From: Bacillota bacterium
GTDB taxonomy: Bacteria; Bacillota; Clostridia; Acetivibrionales; DSM-1351
Assembly: GCA_023433945.1 (NCBI GenBank)
Contig: JAEYTP010000047.1
Coordinates: 1-14,167 of the forward strand
Length of the DNA: 14,167 nucleotides
Reading direction: 5' to 3'
In this document: piece by piece, positions 6,395 through 12,618 of the stretch
How positions within the stretch are numbered: the stretch's first letter is position 1
Layout: every line of letters starts with the position of its first letter
The notes under the pieces: generated by a model
What the model saw: only the letters and a program-made list of their open reading frames with translations
Told to the model about the DNA's origin: nothing
Database searches by the model: none
Translations under genes and position numbers: made by a program

Positions 6395-7390
6395 ATGGCA
6401 AAGATGTATTATGATAGCGATTGCAATTTAAAGCTATTAGAGGGAAAGACAGTAGCAATCATTGGTTATGGAAGTCAGGGACACGCACACGCGCAGAATT
6501 TAAAGGATAGCGGAGTTAATGTAGTAGTTGGTCTCACAAGCACATCAGCAAAGAGAAAAGAGGCTGAGGCTGCTGGACTAAAGGTAATGGATACAGCTGA
6601 AGCTGCTAAGGCTGCAGATTTTATAATGATTCTTACACCAGACCAAACTCAGAAGGCTATTTACGATGAGAGCATAGCTCCAAACCTTAAAGCAGGCGAT
6701 GTAATAATGTTCGCCCACGGTTTTAATATCGTTTACAACTTGATAGTGCCACCAGCAGATGTAGATGTAATTATGGTTGCACCAAAGGGACCAGGCCACA
6801 CAGTAAGAAGCCAGTACACAGAGGGAAGAGGCGTACCTGCATTAATAGCTATTCACCAGGATGCATCAGGCAAAGCAAAGGACTACGCGCTTGCATATGC
6901 ACAGGGAATTGGTGCGGGCAGAGCAGGTATACTTGAAACATCATTCCGTGAAGAGACAGAAACTGACCTATTTGGTGAGCAGGCAGTTCTTTGCGGCGGT
7001 GTTACAGAGCTTATGAAGGCAGGCTTTGAAACCTTGGTTAATGCAGGCTATCAACCAGAAATAGCGTACTTTGAGTGTGTGCATGAAATGAAGCTCATTG
7101 TAGACCTAATCAATCAAGGTGGATTTGGATACATGAGATATTCCATCAGTGATACTGCTGAGTACGGAGATTATGTAACAGGCAAGAGAATTATCACCGA
7201 TGAAACAAGAAAAGAAATGAAGCAGGTACTTAAGGAAATACAGGATGGCAAGTTTGCTTCAAATTGGATAATAGAGAACAATGCAGGTGGAAGAGCGAAT
7301 TTCTTGGCAATGAGAAGAAATGAGACTGAACATCAGGTAGAAGTTGTTGGGGCTGAGCTTAGAAAGATGATGAGCTGGCTGAAGAAATAA
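6395..7390 (+). CDS. ilvC: Ketol-acid reductoisomerase (class I)
   Basis: A 331-residue enzyme of class I length. It isomerises and reduces 2-acetolactate and 2-aceto-2-hydroxybutyrate to the dihydroxy acids, using Mg2+ and NAD(P)H. The N-terminal Rossmann domain has GYGSQGHAHAQNL (24-36) and the catalytic-region His108 (FAHGF). The helical C-terminal domain has the metal ligands Asp191 and Glu195 (DLFGEQAVLCGG), Glu227 and Glu231 (FECVHEMK), and Ser250 (YSISDTAEYG) at the substrate site. The cofactor loop reads VGLTSTSAKRKE (45-56) rather than the common GLRxGS form. Its Ser, Thr, Lys and Arg residues favour NADPH, but this is inference. AGGGGG at 6381-6386 is 8 bases from the ATG. It sits between ilvN and leuA in the T-box operon. 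Confidence 0.95.
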   Translation: MAKMYYDSDCNLKLLEGKTVAIIGYGSQGHAHAQNLKDSGVNVVVGLTSTSAKRKEAEAAGLKVMDTAEAAKAADFIMILTPDQTQKAIYDESIAPNLKAGDVIMFAHGFNIVYNLIVPPADVDVIMVAPKGPGHTVRSQYTEGRGVPALIAIHQDASGKAKDYALAYAQGIGAGRAGILETSFREETETDLFGEQAVLCGGVTELMKAGFETLVNAGYQPEIAYFECVHEMKLIVDLINQGGFGYMRYSISDTAEYGDYVTGKRIITDETRKEMKQVLKEIQDGKFASNWIIENNAGGRANFLAMRRNETEHQVEVVGAELRKMMSWLKK

Positions 7391-7574
7391 ACATTTAGCT
7401 GTTTTTGCGACACTCGGAAGGCCAGTAACACTGGTCTCCTGAGGCCGTAGCAGTAATTCATAAAGCACATATAAAGATTTCTATAAAGAGAGGGCTATAG
7501 CCCAGTATTTAATTATTTTATTTTTTTAGACAGATTAGACAATTATGAATGTGAGAATGTAGGGGGGTATGTTT
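7391..7574 (+). other. ilvC-leuA gap with two hairpins
   Basis: This 184-base gap holds no gene. GGCCAGT (7420-7426) pairs with ACTGGTC (7430-7436) around AAC, but no T-run follows. GGGCTATAGCCC (7492-7503) is a perfect 12-base palindrome that can form a 4-bp stem, followed by AT-rich DNA with a run of seven T near 7522-7528. Either could be a processing site or a weak attenuator. AGATTAGAC precedes the ribosome binding site here (7532) and also before ilvC (6366). Confidence 0.4.
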
Positions 7575-9101
7575 ATGGCTAGAAACATTAGAATTTTTGA
7601 CACAACCTTAAGAGATGGCGAACAAACACCAGGGGTTAATCTGAACCTTCCAGAAAAAATGGAGATTGCCAAACAGCTTGTACGCTTGGGAGTGGATGTT
7701 ATAGAAGGTGGATTCGCAATTGCTTCACCCGGAGATTTTGAGTCTATCAGAATGCTAGCAAAGAATATAAAGGATGCCACCATTGCCAGTCTATGTCGCG
7801 CTGTTGACAAGGATATCGATAGAGCATGGGAAGCAGTAAAGTACGCTCAGTCACCAAGAATCCATACTTTTATTGCAACAAGTGATATACATATGAAATA
7901 CAAATTAAGAATGAGTGAACAAGAGGTACTAGACCGTGCTGTAGCTATGGTCAAGTACGCTAAAAACTATTGCAGTGACGTTGAATTCTCTGCTGAAGAT
8001 GCAAGCAGAACAAGACCAGAATTTTTGTACAGGGTAGTTGAGGCGGTTATTAACGCAGGAGCTACTGTTGTTAATATTCCAGATACCGTTGGATATTCCA
8101 CACCAATTGAATTTAGTACTCTTATAAGAAATATTCGTTCAAATGTACCCAATATAGATAAAGCCGAAATAAGTGTGCATTGTCATAATGACCTTGGCTT
8201 GGCAGTAGCGAATTCCTTAGCTGCTGTAGAGAGTGGTGCAACCCAGGTAGAATGTACTGTTAATGGCCTTGGAGAAAGAGCTGGAAACGCAGCTATTGAA
8301 GAAATTATAATGGGCATAAACACTAGACGGGATTATTATGATTTGTCCCACAACATTGATACTACTCAAATATATAGAACAAGTAGGCTTGTTTCAAGTC
8401 TCACTGGTGTAAATGTACAGCCTAACAAAGCAATTGTAGGTGCAAACGCATTTGCACATGAATCAGGAATACACCAGCATGGTGTGCTTTCAGAAAAGAG
8501 TACCTATGAAATAATGACTCCTGAATCTGTAGGTGTAGGACAGAACAGAATGGTGCTCGGAAAGCTCTCAGGGAAGCACGCTTTTGAGGAAAGATTGAAG
8601 GAAATGGGCTACGTGCTTACACCGGAGGATATACGCCAGGCCTTTGATAAGTTCAAGGATTTAGCGGATAAAAAGAAGGTTGTTACGGACAAGGATATTG
8701 AGGCACTGGTAGGAGAAAATATTTCTATTCCTGAAATATTCTCGATAGACAGCTTCCAGATAAACAGCGGAAACAAGATGATTTCTACATCTACGGTAAG
8801 TATAAAGAGAGAAGATGAGATTATAACAGAAGCAGCTACAGGAGACGGCCCTGTTGATGCAGCATTCAATGCAATTGAACGTGCGACAGGAGTTAAGGTA
8901 GAGCTTGTGGACTATGGTCTGCGCGCAGTTACAGAGGGCAAGGATGCATTAGGTGAGGTTACAGTAAAGGTAGCTAGTGGAGGAAGTGTCTTTATGGGTA
9001 AGGGCGTAAGCACAGATATTATTGAGGCAAGTGTTAAGGCATATCTCAATGCTATTAATAGATCTATTAGTGAAATTGGAGAAGGCATAATTACTAACTA
9101 A
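7575..9101 (+). CDS. leuA: 2-Isopropylmalate synthase
   Basis: A 508-residue enzyme that condenses acetyl-CoA with 2-ketoisovalerate, the first committed step to leucine. The TIM-barrel catalytic domain (about 1-280) has FDTTLRDGEQ (8-17, with Arg13 and metal ligand Asp14), HCHND (202-206, metal ligands His202 and His204) and ECTVNGLGERAGNA (226-239, with Asn238). NAFAHESGIHQHG (291-303) belongs to the linker that reaches the active site. Residues about 390-508 form the leucine-binding regulatory domain (GDGPVDAAFNAI, then GVSTDIIEAS), so leucine feedback is expected. The ATG at 7575 was chosen over the ATG at 7569 because AGGGGGG ends at 7567, only one base before the latter but seven before the former, and the layout then matches ilvC. 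A strong terminator follows directly. Confidence 0.95.
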   Translation: MARNIRIFDTTLRDGEQTPGVNLNLPEKMEIAKQLVRLGVDVIEGGFAIASPGDFESIRMLAKNIKDATIASLCRAVDKDIDRAWEAVKYAQSPRIHTFIATSDIHMKYKLRMSEQEVLDRAVAMVKYAKNYCSDVEFSAEDASRTRPEFLYRVVEAVINAGATVVNIPDTVGYSTPIEFSTLIRNIRSNVPNIDKAEISVHCHNDLGLAVANSLAAVESGATQVECTVNGLGERAGNAAIEEIIMGINTRRDYYDLSHNIDTTQIYRTSRLVSSLTGVNVQPNKAIVGANAFAHESGIHQHGVLSEKSTYEIMTPESVGVGQNRMVLGKLSGKHAFEERLKEMGYVLTPEDIRQAFDKFKDLADKKKVVTDKDIEALVGENISIPEIFSIDSFQINSGNKMISTSTVSIKREDEIITEAATGDGPVDAAFNAIERATGVKVELVDYGLRAVTEGKDALGEVTVKVASGGSVFMGKGVSTDIIEASVKAYLNAINRSISEIGEGIITN

Positions 9102-9144
9102 GGGACGCTTTTTAAAAGCAGTCCCTTTTGGGGCTGCTTTTTTT
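9100..9144 (+). terminator. Intrinsic terminator after leuA with a competing hairpin
   Basis: AAAGCAGTCCC (9115-9125) pairs with GGGGCTGCTTT (9130-9140) with one G-U pair around TTTT and is followed by T to 9144, a strong terminator. The left arm can alternatively pair upstream: AAGGGAC (9100-9106) with GTCCCTT (9121-9127) and GCTTTT with AAAAGC, with one bulged A. The two folds exclude each other. Confidence 0.85.
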
Positions 9145-9169
9145 AGAATAGTGCGTAACGGACGCTAGA

Positions 9170-9263
9170 CACGCATAGCAGGTAATGTGTGGCACCTGCG
9201 AATGGAGTGGTACCGCATTACCACATATGGCAGTCACGCATAGCTGGTAAATGTATGTTACAG
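9170..9263 (+). repeat. Direct repeat in the leuA-cimA gap
   Basis: CACGCATAGC at 9170-9179 is repeated exactly at 9235-9244, and similarity continues for about 20 more bases (AGGTAATGTGTGGCACCTG against TGGTAAATGTATGTTACAGG). Between the copies, GTGGTA and TACCAC (9207-9224) form a perfect 6-bp hairpin. No promoter for cimA was recognised in the gap. Confidence 0.5.
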
Positions 9264-9316
9264 GTTAATAAATCAAAAAAAGTGGTAATTAATAATTGTT
9301 AAAGGAGGTATGGTCT

Positions 9317-10879
9317 ATGGCAAAAAATCTAATCATTTACGATTCTACACTCAGAGATGGGGCTCAGGCTCTTGGAATATCATTTACAGTTGAGGATAAG
9401 CTTAAAATAGTCGAGAGACTGGACAGCCTAGGTGTTCATTATATAGAGGCGGGAAATCCAGGTTCAAACCCAAAGGATTTGCAATTTTTTGAGCGCGTTT
9501 CAAAGATGAAGCTAAAAACGTCAAAAGTAATTGCATTTGGTGCCACTAGAAGGGCAAACATTGATGTGGCGGAGGATGCAAATGTAAAATCCTTACTCAG
9601 TGCAAATACAAAGGATATTGCAGTATTTGGGAAAGCATGGGACTTTCAGGTATCTGATATACTGAAAACAACACTTGAGGAAAATTTGGCGATGATTTAC
9701 GATACCGTCAAGTATTTTAAGGATAATGGCAAAAACGTAGTTTATGACGCAGAACACTTCTTTGATGGATATGATGCAAATCCTGAGTACGCAATGGAAA
9801 CATTAAGAGCTGCCCAGAAGGCTGGGGCAGACTGCATCTGCCTTTGTGATACAAAGGGTGCTAGCTTCCCATCAAAAATCTCAAAAATAACTGAAATTGT
9901 TATGCAATCGATAAAGTGCGATATTGGTATACACTGTCACAACGACAACGGCATGGCGGTAGCAGCATCAATAGCAGCGGTAGAATCGGGTGCAGTACAG
10001 ATACAAGGTACTATCAACGGTTTTGGAGAAAGATGCGGAAATGCCAACCTCTGTACAATCATACCTAATCTTCAGCTCTTGATGGGTTATAGCTGTATTC
10101 CTGAAGAAAACATGGAAATGCTAACCTCGACAGCGAGATTTGTAAGCGAAGTAGCAAACATTATACACGATGAAAGAGCGCCTTTTGTCGGTAGCTGCGC
10201 TTTTGCTCACAAGGCGGGAATGCACTCGGATGCAGTAAATAAGAATGCCTCTGCCTACGAATTGTTTAACCCTGAGACAGTAGGCAATAAGAGAAACATA
10301 CTGATGTCTGAAGTAGCAGGAAGAAGTGCAGTGGTAAGCATTATAAACAGGATTGATAGCACTATTACAAAGGATTCTCCAAAGACAAAGCAAATTATTG
10401 AAAAGTTGAAGGAGCTGGAGCTTGAAGGCTATCAATACGAAGGTGCAGAGACTTCCTTTGAATTGTTGATCAGAAAAATGCTAGGGATATATGAGCCGTT
10501 TTTTGAGCTTAAAGAATTTAAGGTAATAGTAAATGAACCCACAGTGAATAGCGTAAATTCAACGGCAATGATAAAAATAATGGTGGGTGATCAGGCAGAA
10601 GTTACTGCAGCTGAGGGTGACGGCCCGGTTAATGCTCTTGACAAGGCGCTTAGAAAGGCACTTGAAAGATTCTATCCAAAGTTATCAGAAATGAAGCTGA
10701 CCGACTACAAGGTTAGAGTTCTGGATTCTGGTTCTGCTACAGCATCTAAGGTTAGAGTATTGATCCAATCCTCTGATGGTGAAGAGGTGTGGTCAACGGT
10801 TGGCGTTTCAACAGATATTATTGAGGCCAGCTGGAAGGCACTTGTTGATTCTGTTGAGCATAAGCTTCAAAAGCAGTAG
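9317..10879 (+). CDS. cimA: (R)-citramalate synthase
   Basis: A 520-residue member of the LeuA/homocitrate synthase superfamily, of the longer citramalate synthase type. It condenses pyruvate and acetyl-CoA to (R)-citramalate, the entry to threonine-independent isoleucine synthesis. The barrel has YDSTLRDGAQ (8-17), HCHND (206-210) and GTINGFGERCGNAN (231-244). HKAGMHSDAV (298-307) and YELFNPETVGN (314-324) are typical of this subfamily rather than of LeuA. The C-terminal effector domain is about 400-515 (GDGPVNALDKAL, GVSTDIIEASWKAL), probably for isoleucine. The ATG at 9317 follows AAAGGAGG (9301-9308) by 8 bases; the upstream TTG at 9296 lies before that site and was rejected. Its position after the leuA terminator suggests read-through or an unseen promoter. 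The last codons are the first unit of a long tandem repeat. Activity as a plain LeuA paralogue is less likely but not excluded. Confidence 0.88.
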   Translation: MAKNLIIYDSTLRDGAQALGISFTVEDKLKIVERLDSLGVHYIEAGNPGSNPKDLQFFERVSKMKLKTSKVIAFGATRRANIDVAEDANVKSLLSANTKDIAVFGKAWDFQVSDILKTTLEENLAMIYDTVKYFKDNGKNVVYDAEHFFDGYDANPEYAMETLRAAQKAGADCICLCDTKGASFPSKISKITEIVMQSIKCDIGIHCHNDNGMAVAASIAAVESGAVQIQGTINGFGERCGNANLCTIIPNLQLLMGYSCIPEENMEMLTSTARFVSEVANIIHDERAPFVGSCAFAHKAGMHSDAVNKNASAYELFNPETVGNKRNILMSEVAGRSAVVSIINRIDSTITKDSPKTKQIIEKLKELELEGYQYEGAETSFELLIRKMLGIYEPFFELKEFKVIVNEPTVNSVNSTAMIKIMVGDQAEVTAAEGDGPVNALDKALRKALERFYPKLSEMKLTDYKVRVLDSGSATASKVRVLIQSSDGEEVWSTVGVSTDIIEASWKALVDSVEHKLQKQ

Positions 10880-11085
10880 GCTGTAAAACATACACTGCAT
10901 AGCAATAAGCTGCATAGCAGTAGGTTGAAAATCAGTAGGTTGAAAATCAGTAGGTTGAAAATCAGTAAGTTGCAAAGCAGTATGTCGAAAGTAGCAGGCT
11001 ACAAAGCAGCAAGCCATAAAGCAACATGCTATAGAGCAGTAAGCTGCAAAACAGAAGGCTTCAAAATCAATAATCCGTAAAAGCT
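10862..11085 (+). repeat. ~15-unit, 15-bp tandem array starting in cimA's last codons
   Basis: About fifteen units of 14-16 bases follow the pattern A-R-G-Y-T-G-M-A-A-A-G-C-A-G-T. The first (AAGCTTCAAAAGCAGT) is the coding end of cimA, and the stop TAG falls on the junction with the second. Three successive units at 10922-10966 are identical (AGGTTGAAAATCAGT). Outer units are more diverged, which suggests recent amplification in the middle of an older array. The array fills most of the 363-base gap to the next gene. There are no spacers and no clear terminator. The rest of the gap (11086-11242) is AT-rich, with TATAAT at 11203-11208 lacking a good -35 box. Confidence 0.85.
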
Positions 11086-11242
11086 ATAATTAGCCAAGCA
11101 ATATGCGTATCCTTGCTCAATTAATATATTTCTTACATACTGGCTATAATTTTAGCAGTATTTTTGTAGATTTATATAGTAGAGTTTTTATAATAAGCAC
11201 AGTATAATTGAAGCATATTATTGAAAAAGGAGGATTACAAAA

Positions 11243-11500
11243 GTGAAGCTATATGGAAGAATTATTAAAGATGGAAGACCAATTAATGAAGCCTTTGCAG
11301 AGCCTTCAAGTGCAACCTCCGATTTCAGAGAACAACTTGAGGAGTGCTTGATTTCGATATGCAAGCAGCTTGATGTTGAGGTTCCTATTTGGCTTAAGAA
11401 GAACACGACGGATTTTGCACTTTATAGAAAGACCTCTTTCAACATCGATCACTTCGGTGAGAATATTAAGTTTGATAAACTAGAAATTATGTTATATTAG
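11243..11500 (+). CDS. Small conserved-looking protein of unknown function
   Basis: An 85-residue, soluble protein with no membrane segment or signal peptide, starting at GTG with AAAGGAGG (11227-11234) 8 bases upstream. It begins MKLYGRIIKDGRPINEAF, has an acidic helix with two Cys (EQLEECLISICKQLDVEVP, about 30-48), then PIWLKKNTTDFALYRKTSFNIDHF (about 48-71) and FDKLEIMLY at the end. The WLKKNT...F...RKTSF stretch looks like the core of a small family seen in Clostridia, recalled only by resemblance, and no function is known to me. It seems to be a single-gene unit between the cimA repeat array and a strong hairpin. The perfect ribosome binding site and ordinary codon use support a real gene. 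Confidence 0.75.
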   Translation: MKLYGRIIKDGRPINEAFAEPSSATSDFREQLEECLISICKQLDVEVPIWLKKNTTDFALYRKTSFNIDHFGENIKFDKLEIMLY

Positions 11501-11578
11501 GTTTAATTATTTTAAATGGTGACCAGAAAAGCACGATTCTATCTATTAAATTTAGTTTAATTATTGTTAAATGGTGAC
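11498..11578 (+). repeat. ~26-bp direct repeat starting at a stop codon
   Basis: The first copy runs from the TAG stop of the 85-residue gene at 11498 to 11523, and the second lies at about 11552-11578. Both contain TTTAATTATT, then TTAAATGGTGAC, differing by one or two bases. The copies are about 55 bases apart, with unrelated sequence between them. Confidence 0.7.
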
Positions 11579-11624
11579 TAATAAAACCATTACATGAATT
11601 ATACCAACAATGTACGAAAAAACA

Positions 11625-11651
11625 GAGCCTGCCCTCATAGAGGGTAGGCTC
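11625..11651. terminator. Strong 12-bp hairpin, terminator-like on the minus strand
   Basis: GAGCCTGCCCTC (11625-11636) pairs with GAGGGTAGGCTC (11640-11651) around ATA with a single G-U pair. The A-run (about 11617-11622) is on the left, so the T-run of a classical terminator would be present only for transcripts going leftward. On the plus strand only GTTGT follows. It may still terminate the 85-residue gene weakly or stabilise its 3' end. Confidence 0.6.
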
Positions 11652-11656
11652 GTTGT

Positions 11657-11694
11657 ATAAGCTTCTCTATAAAAGAGTGAATGACGAAGCTTAT
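11657..11694. repeat. Inverted repeat with nested hairpin
   Basis: ATAAGCTTC (11657-11665) is perfectly complementary to GAAGCTTAT (11686-11694). The 20-base interior can form its own small stem, CTCT with AGAG. It starts six bases after the strong hairpin. A run of five T at about 11703 follows, so it could be a second terminator for the plus strand. Confidence 0.5.
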
Positions 11695-11759
11695 TAATAG
11701 TCTTTTTAGTCTAAAATAGTGCTCGATATTTTATTGCCTACCTTAATAAGCCCATTAAA

Positions 11760-11788
11760 TAGACAATCCATGGTGCCTTTGATACAAT
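11760..11788 (+). promoter_or_regulatory. Sigma-A-type promoter of the DUF2161-like gene
   Basis: TAGACA (11760-11765), a 17-base spacer and TACAAT (11783-11788), each a 5 of 6 match to consensus. It would give a leader of about 24 bases before the ATG at 11818. Confidence 0.55.
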
Positions 11789-11817
11789 AAATTATATACT
11801 AAAGAAGGAGAAAATCC

Positions 11818-12531
11818 ATGAACAAGGACTTTTCCAGTGAAGAGGAGCTTTATCAGCCTGTTAAAGAATTTCTTGTAAAATGCGGATATAGCGTGCAGGC
11901 AGAGGTTAACAGCTGCGATGTGTGCGGAACTAGAGAAAATGAGTTGGTGGTGGTGGAGCTAAAGCGTGGACTGACCATTGATTTACTGATTCAAGCTGCC
12001 CAACGCCAAAAGCTATCGGATATAGTTTATGTAGCAATACCTAAACCCAAAAAAATTATAAGGACAAGGAAGTGGCAGAATATACTGCACCTTTTAAGGA
12101 GGCTGGAATTAGGGTTACTTTTGGTTTCTAAGGTCAGGAATAGTTATCATGTTGAGGAAGTACTAGTTCCGCAGCCATTTGACCGGGCTAATAGCAAAAG
12201 GCAATCCAAGAAAAAACGTAAAGCCCTAATGGATGAGCTTTCTAATAGAAGCAGTGATATTAACACCGGGGGTTCTACCAGAAAAAAGATAATGACAGCT
12301 TACAAGGAACAGGCGCTATATATCGCGCACATTGCAAACGAGAAGGAATCTATAAAGGCAACAGACTTGAGGGATTATGGCCTAGACAGCGATAAGTGCA
12401 GGAGCATAATGTATATTAATCATTATGGATGGTTTTCAAGAGAAGGCAATGGGCAGTATACGCTCACCGATAAGGGTAAGGAGGCTTTAGAGCAATATAG
12501 CGAAGTAATTGAAAAGCTTAAAAATGAATAA
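11818..12531 (+). CDS. DUF2161-like PD-(D/E)XK nuclease-fold protein
   Basis: A 237-residue protein. The N-terminal half matches the DUF2161 pattern as I recall it: LYQPVKEFLVKCGY (11-24), CDVCGTRENELVVVELK (33-49) and LLIQAAQRQKLSDIVYVAIP (56-75). Asp34, then Glu47-x-Lys49, is the PD-(D/E)XK nuclease signature, and Gln59 sits where such folds often have a helix Gln. A basic segment (about 126-137) follows, then a C-terminal region with NTGGSTRKKIMTAYKEQALYIA (149-170) and YGWFSREGNGQYTLTDKGKEAL (203-223), which reads like a winged helix. It is probably a DNA-acting enzyme or regulator, but the cellular role is unknown. AAGGAG at 11805-11810 supports the ATG. It has its own promoter and terminator. 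No restriction, toxin or phage genes surround it. Confidence 0.8.
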   Translation: MNKDFSSEEELYQPVKEFLVKCGYSVQAEVNSCDVCGTRENELVVVELKRGLTIDLLIQAAQRQKLSDIVYVAIPKPKKIIRTRKWQNILHLLRRLELGLLLVSKVRNSYHVEEVLVPQPFDRANSKRQSKKKRKALMDELSNRSSDINTGGSTRKKIMTAYKEQALYIAHIANEKESIKATDLRDYGLDSDKCRSIMYINHYGWFSREGNGQYTLTDKGKEALEQYSEVIEKLKNE

Positions 12532-12572
12532 AACACTTGCACATAACTAACAATACGTGCAGGTGTTTTTTT
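12531..12572 (+). terminator. Intrinsic terminator after the DUF2161-like gene
   Basis: AAACACTTGCAC (12531-12542) pairs with GTGCAGGTGTTT (12557-12568) with one G-U pair around a 14-base loop, followed by T to 12572. It begins on the last base of the stop codon. Confidence 0.85.
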
Positions 12573-12618
12573 GTGCTGCAAATGGCTCGGTAGTCGAACA
12601 ACCAAAAGGAGGATGCAC

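Noticed and set aside
7569..7574. ATG at 7569 as the leuA start
   Set aside because: It is one base from the ribosome binding site. The next ATG at 7575 has a seven-base spacing like the neighbouring genes.
9296..9316. Seven-codon N-terminal extension of cimA from a TTG
   Set aside because: The TTG lies upstream of the AAAGGAGG at 9301-9308, which is correctly spaced for the ATG at 9317, and homologues begin near MxKxxIYDSTLRDG.
10121..10435. 104-residue minus-strand ORF in cimA
   Set aside because: Lies wholly inside a well-supported gene, with no start signal.
10808..11017. Minus-strand ORF with a repeated TDFQP peptide
   Set aside because: The peptide repeat is simply the 15-bp DNA array read in an antisense frame. 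There is no ribosome binding site and it overlaps cimA.
10862..11085. CRISPR array
   Set aside because: Units are 14-16 bases and directly adjacent, with no unique spacers and no cas genes.
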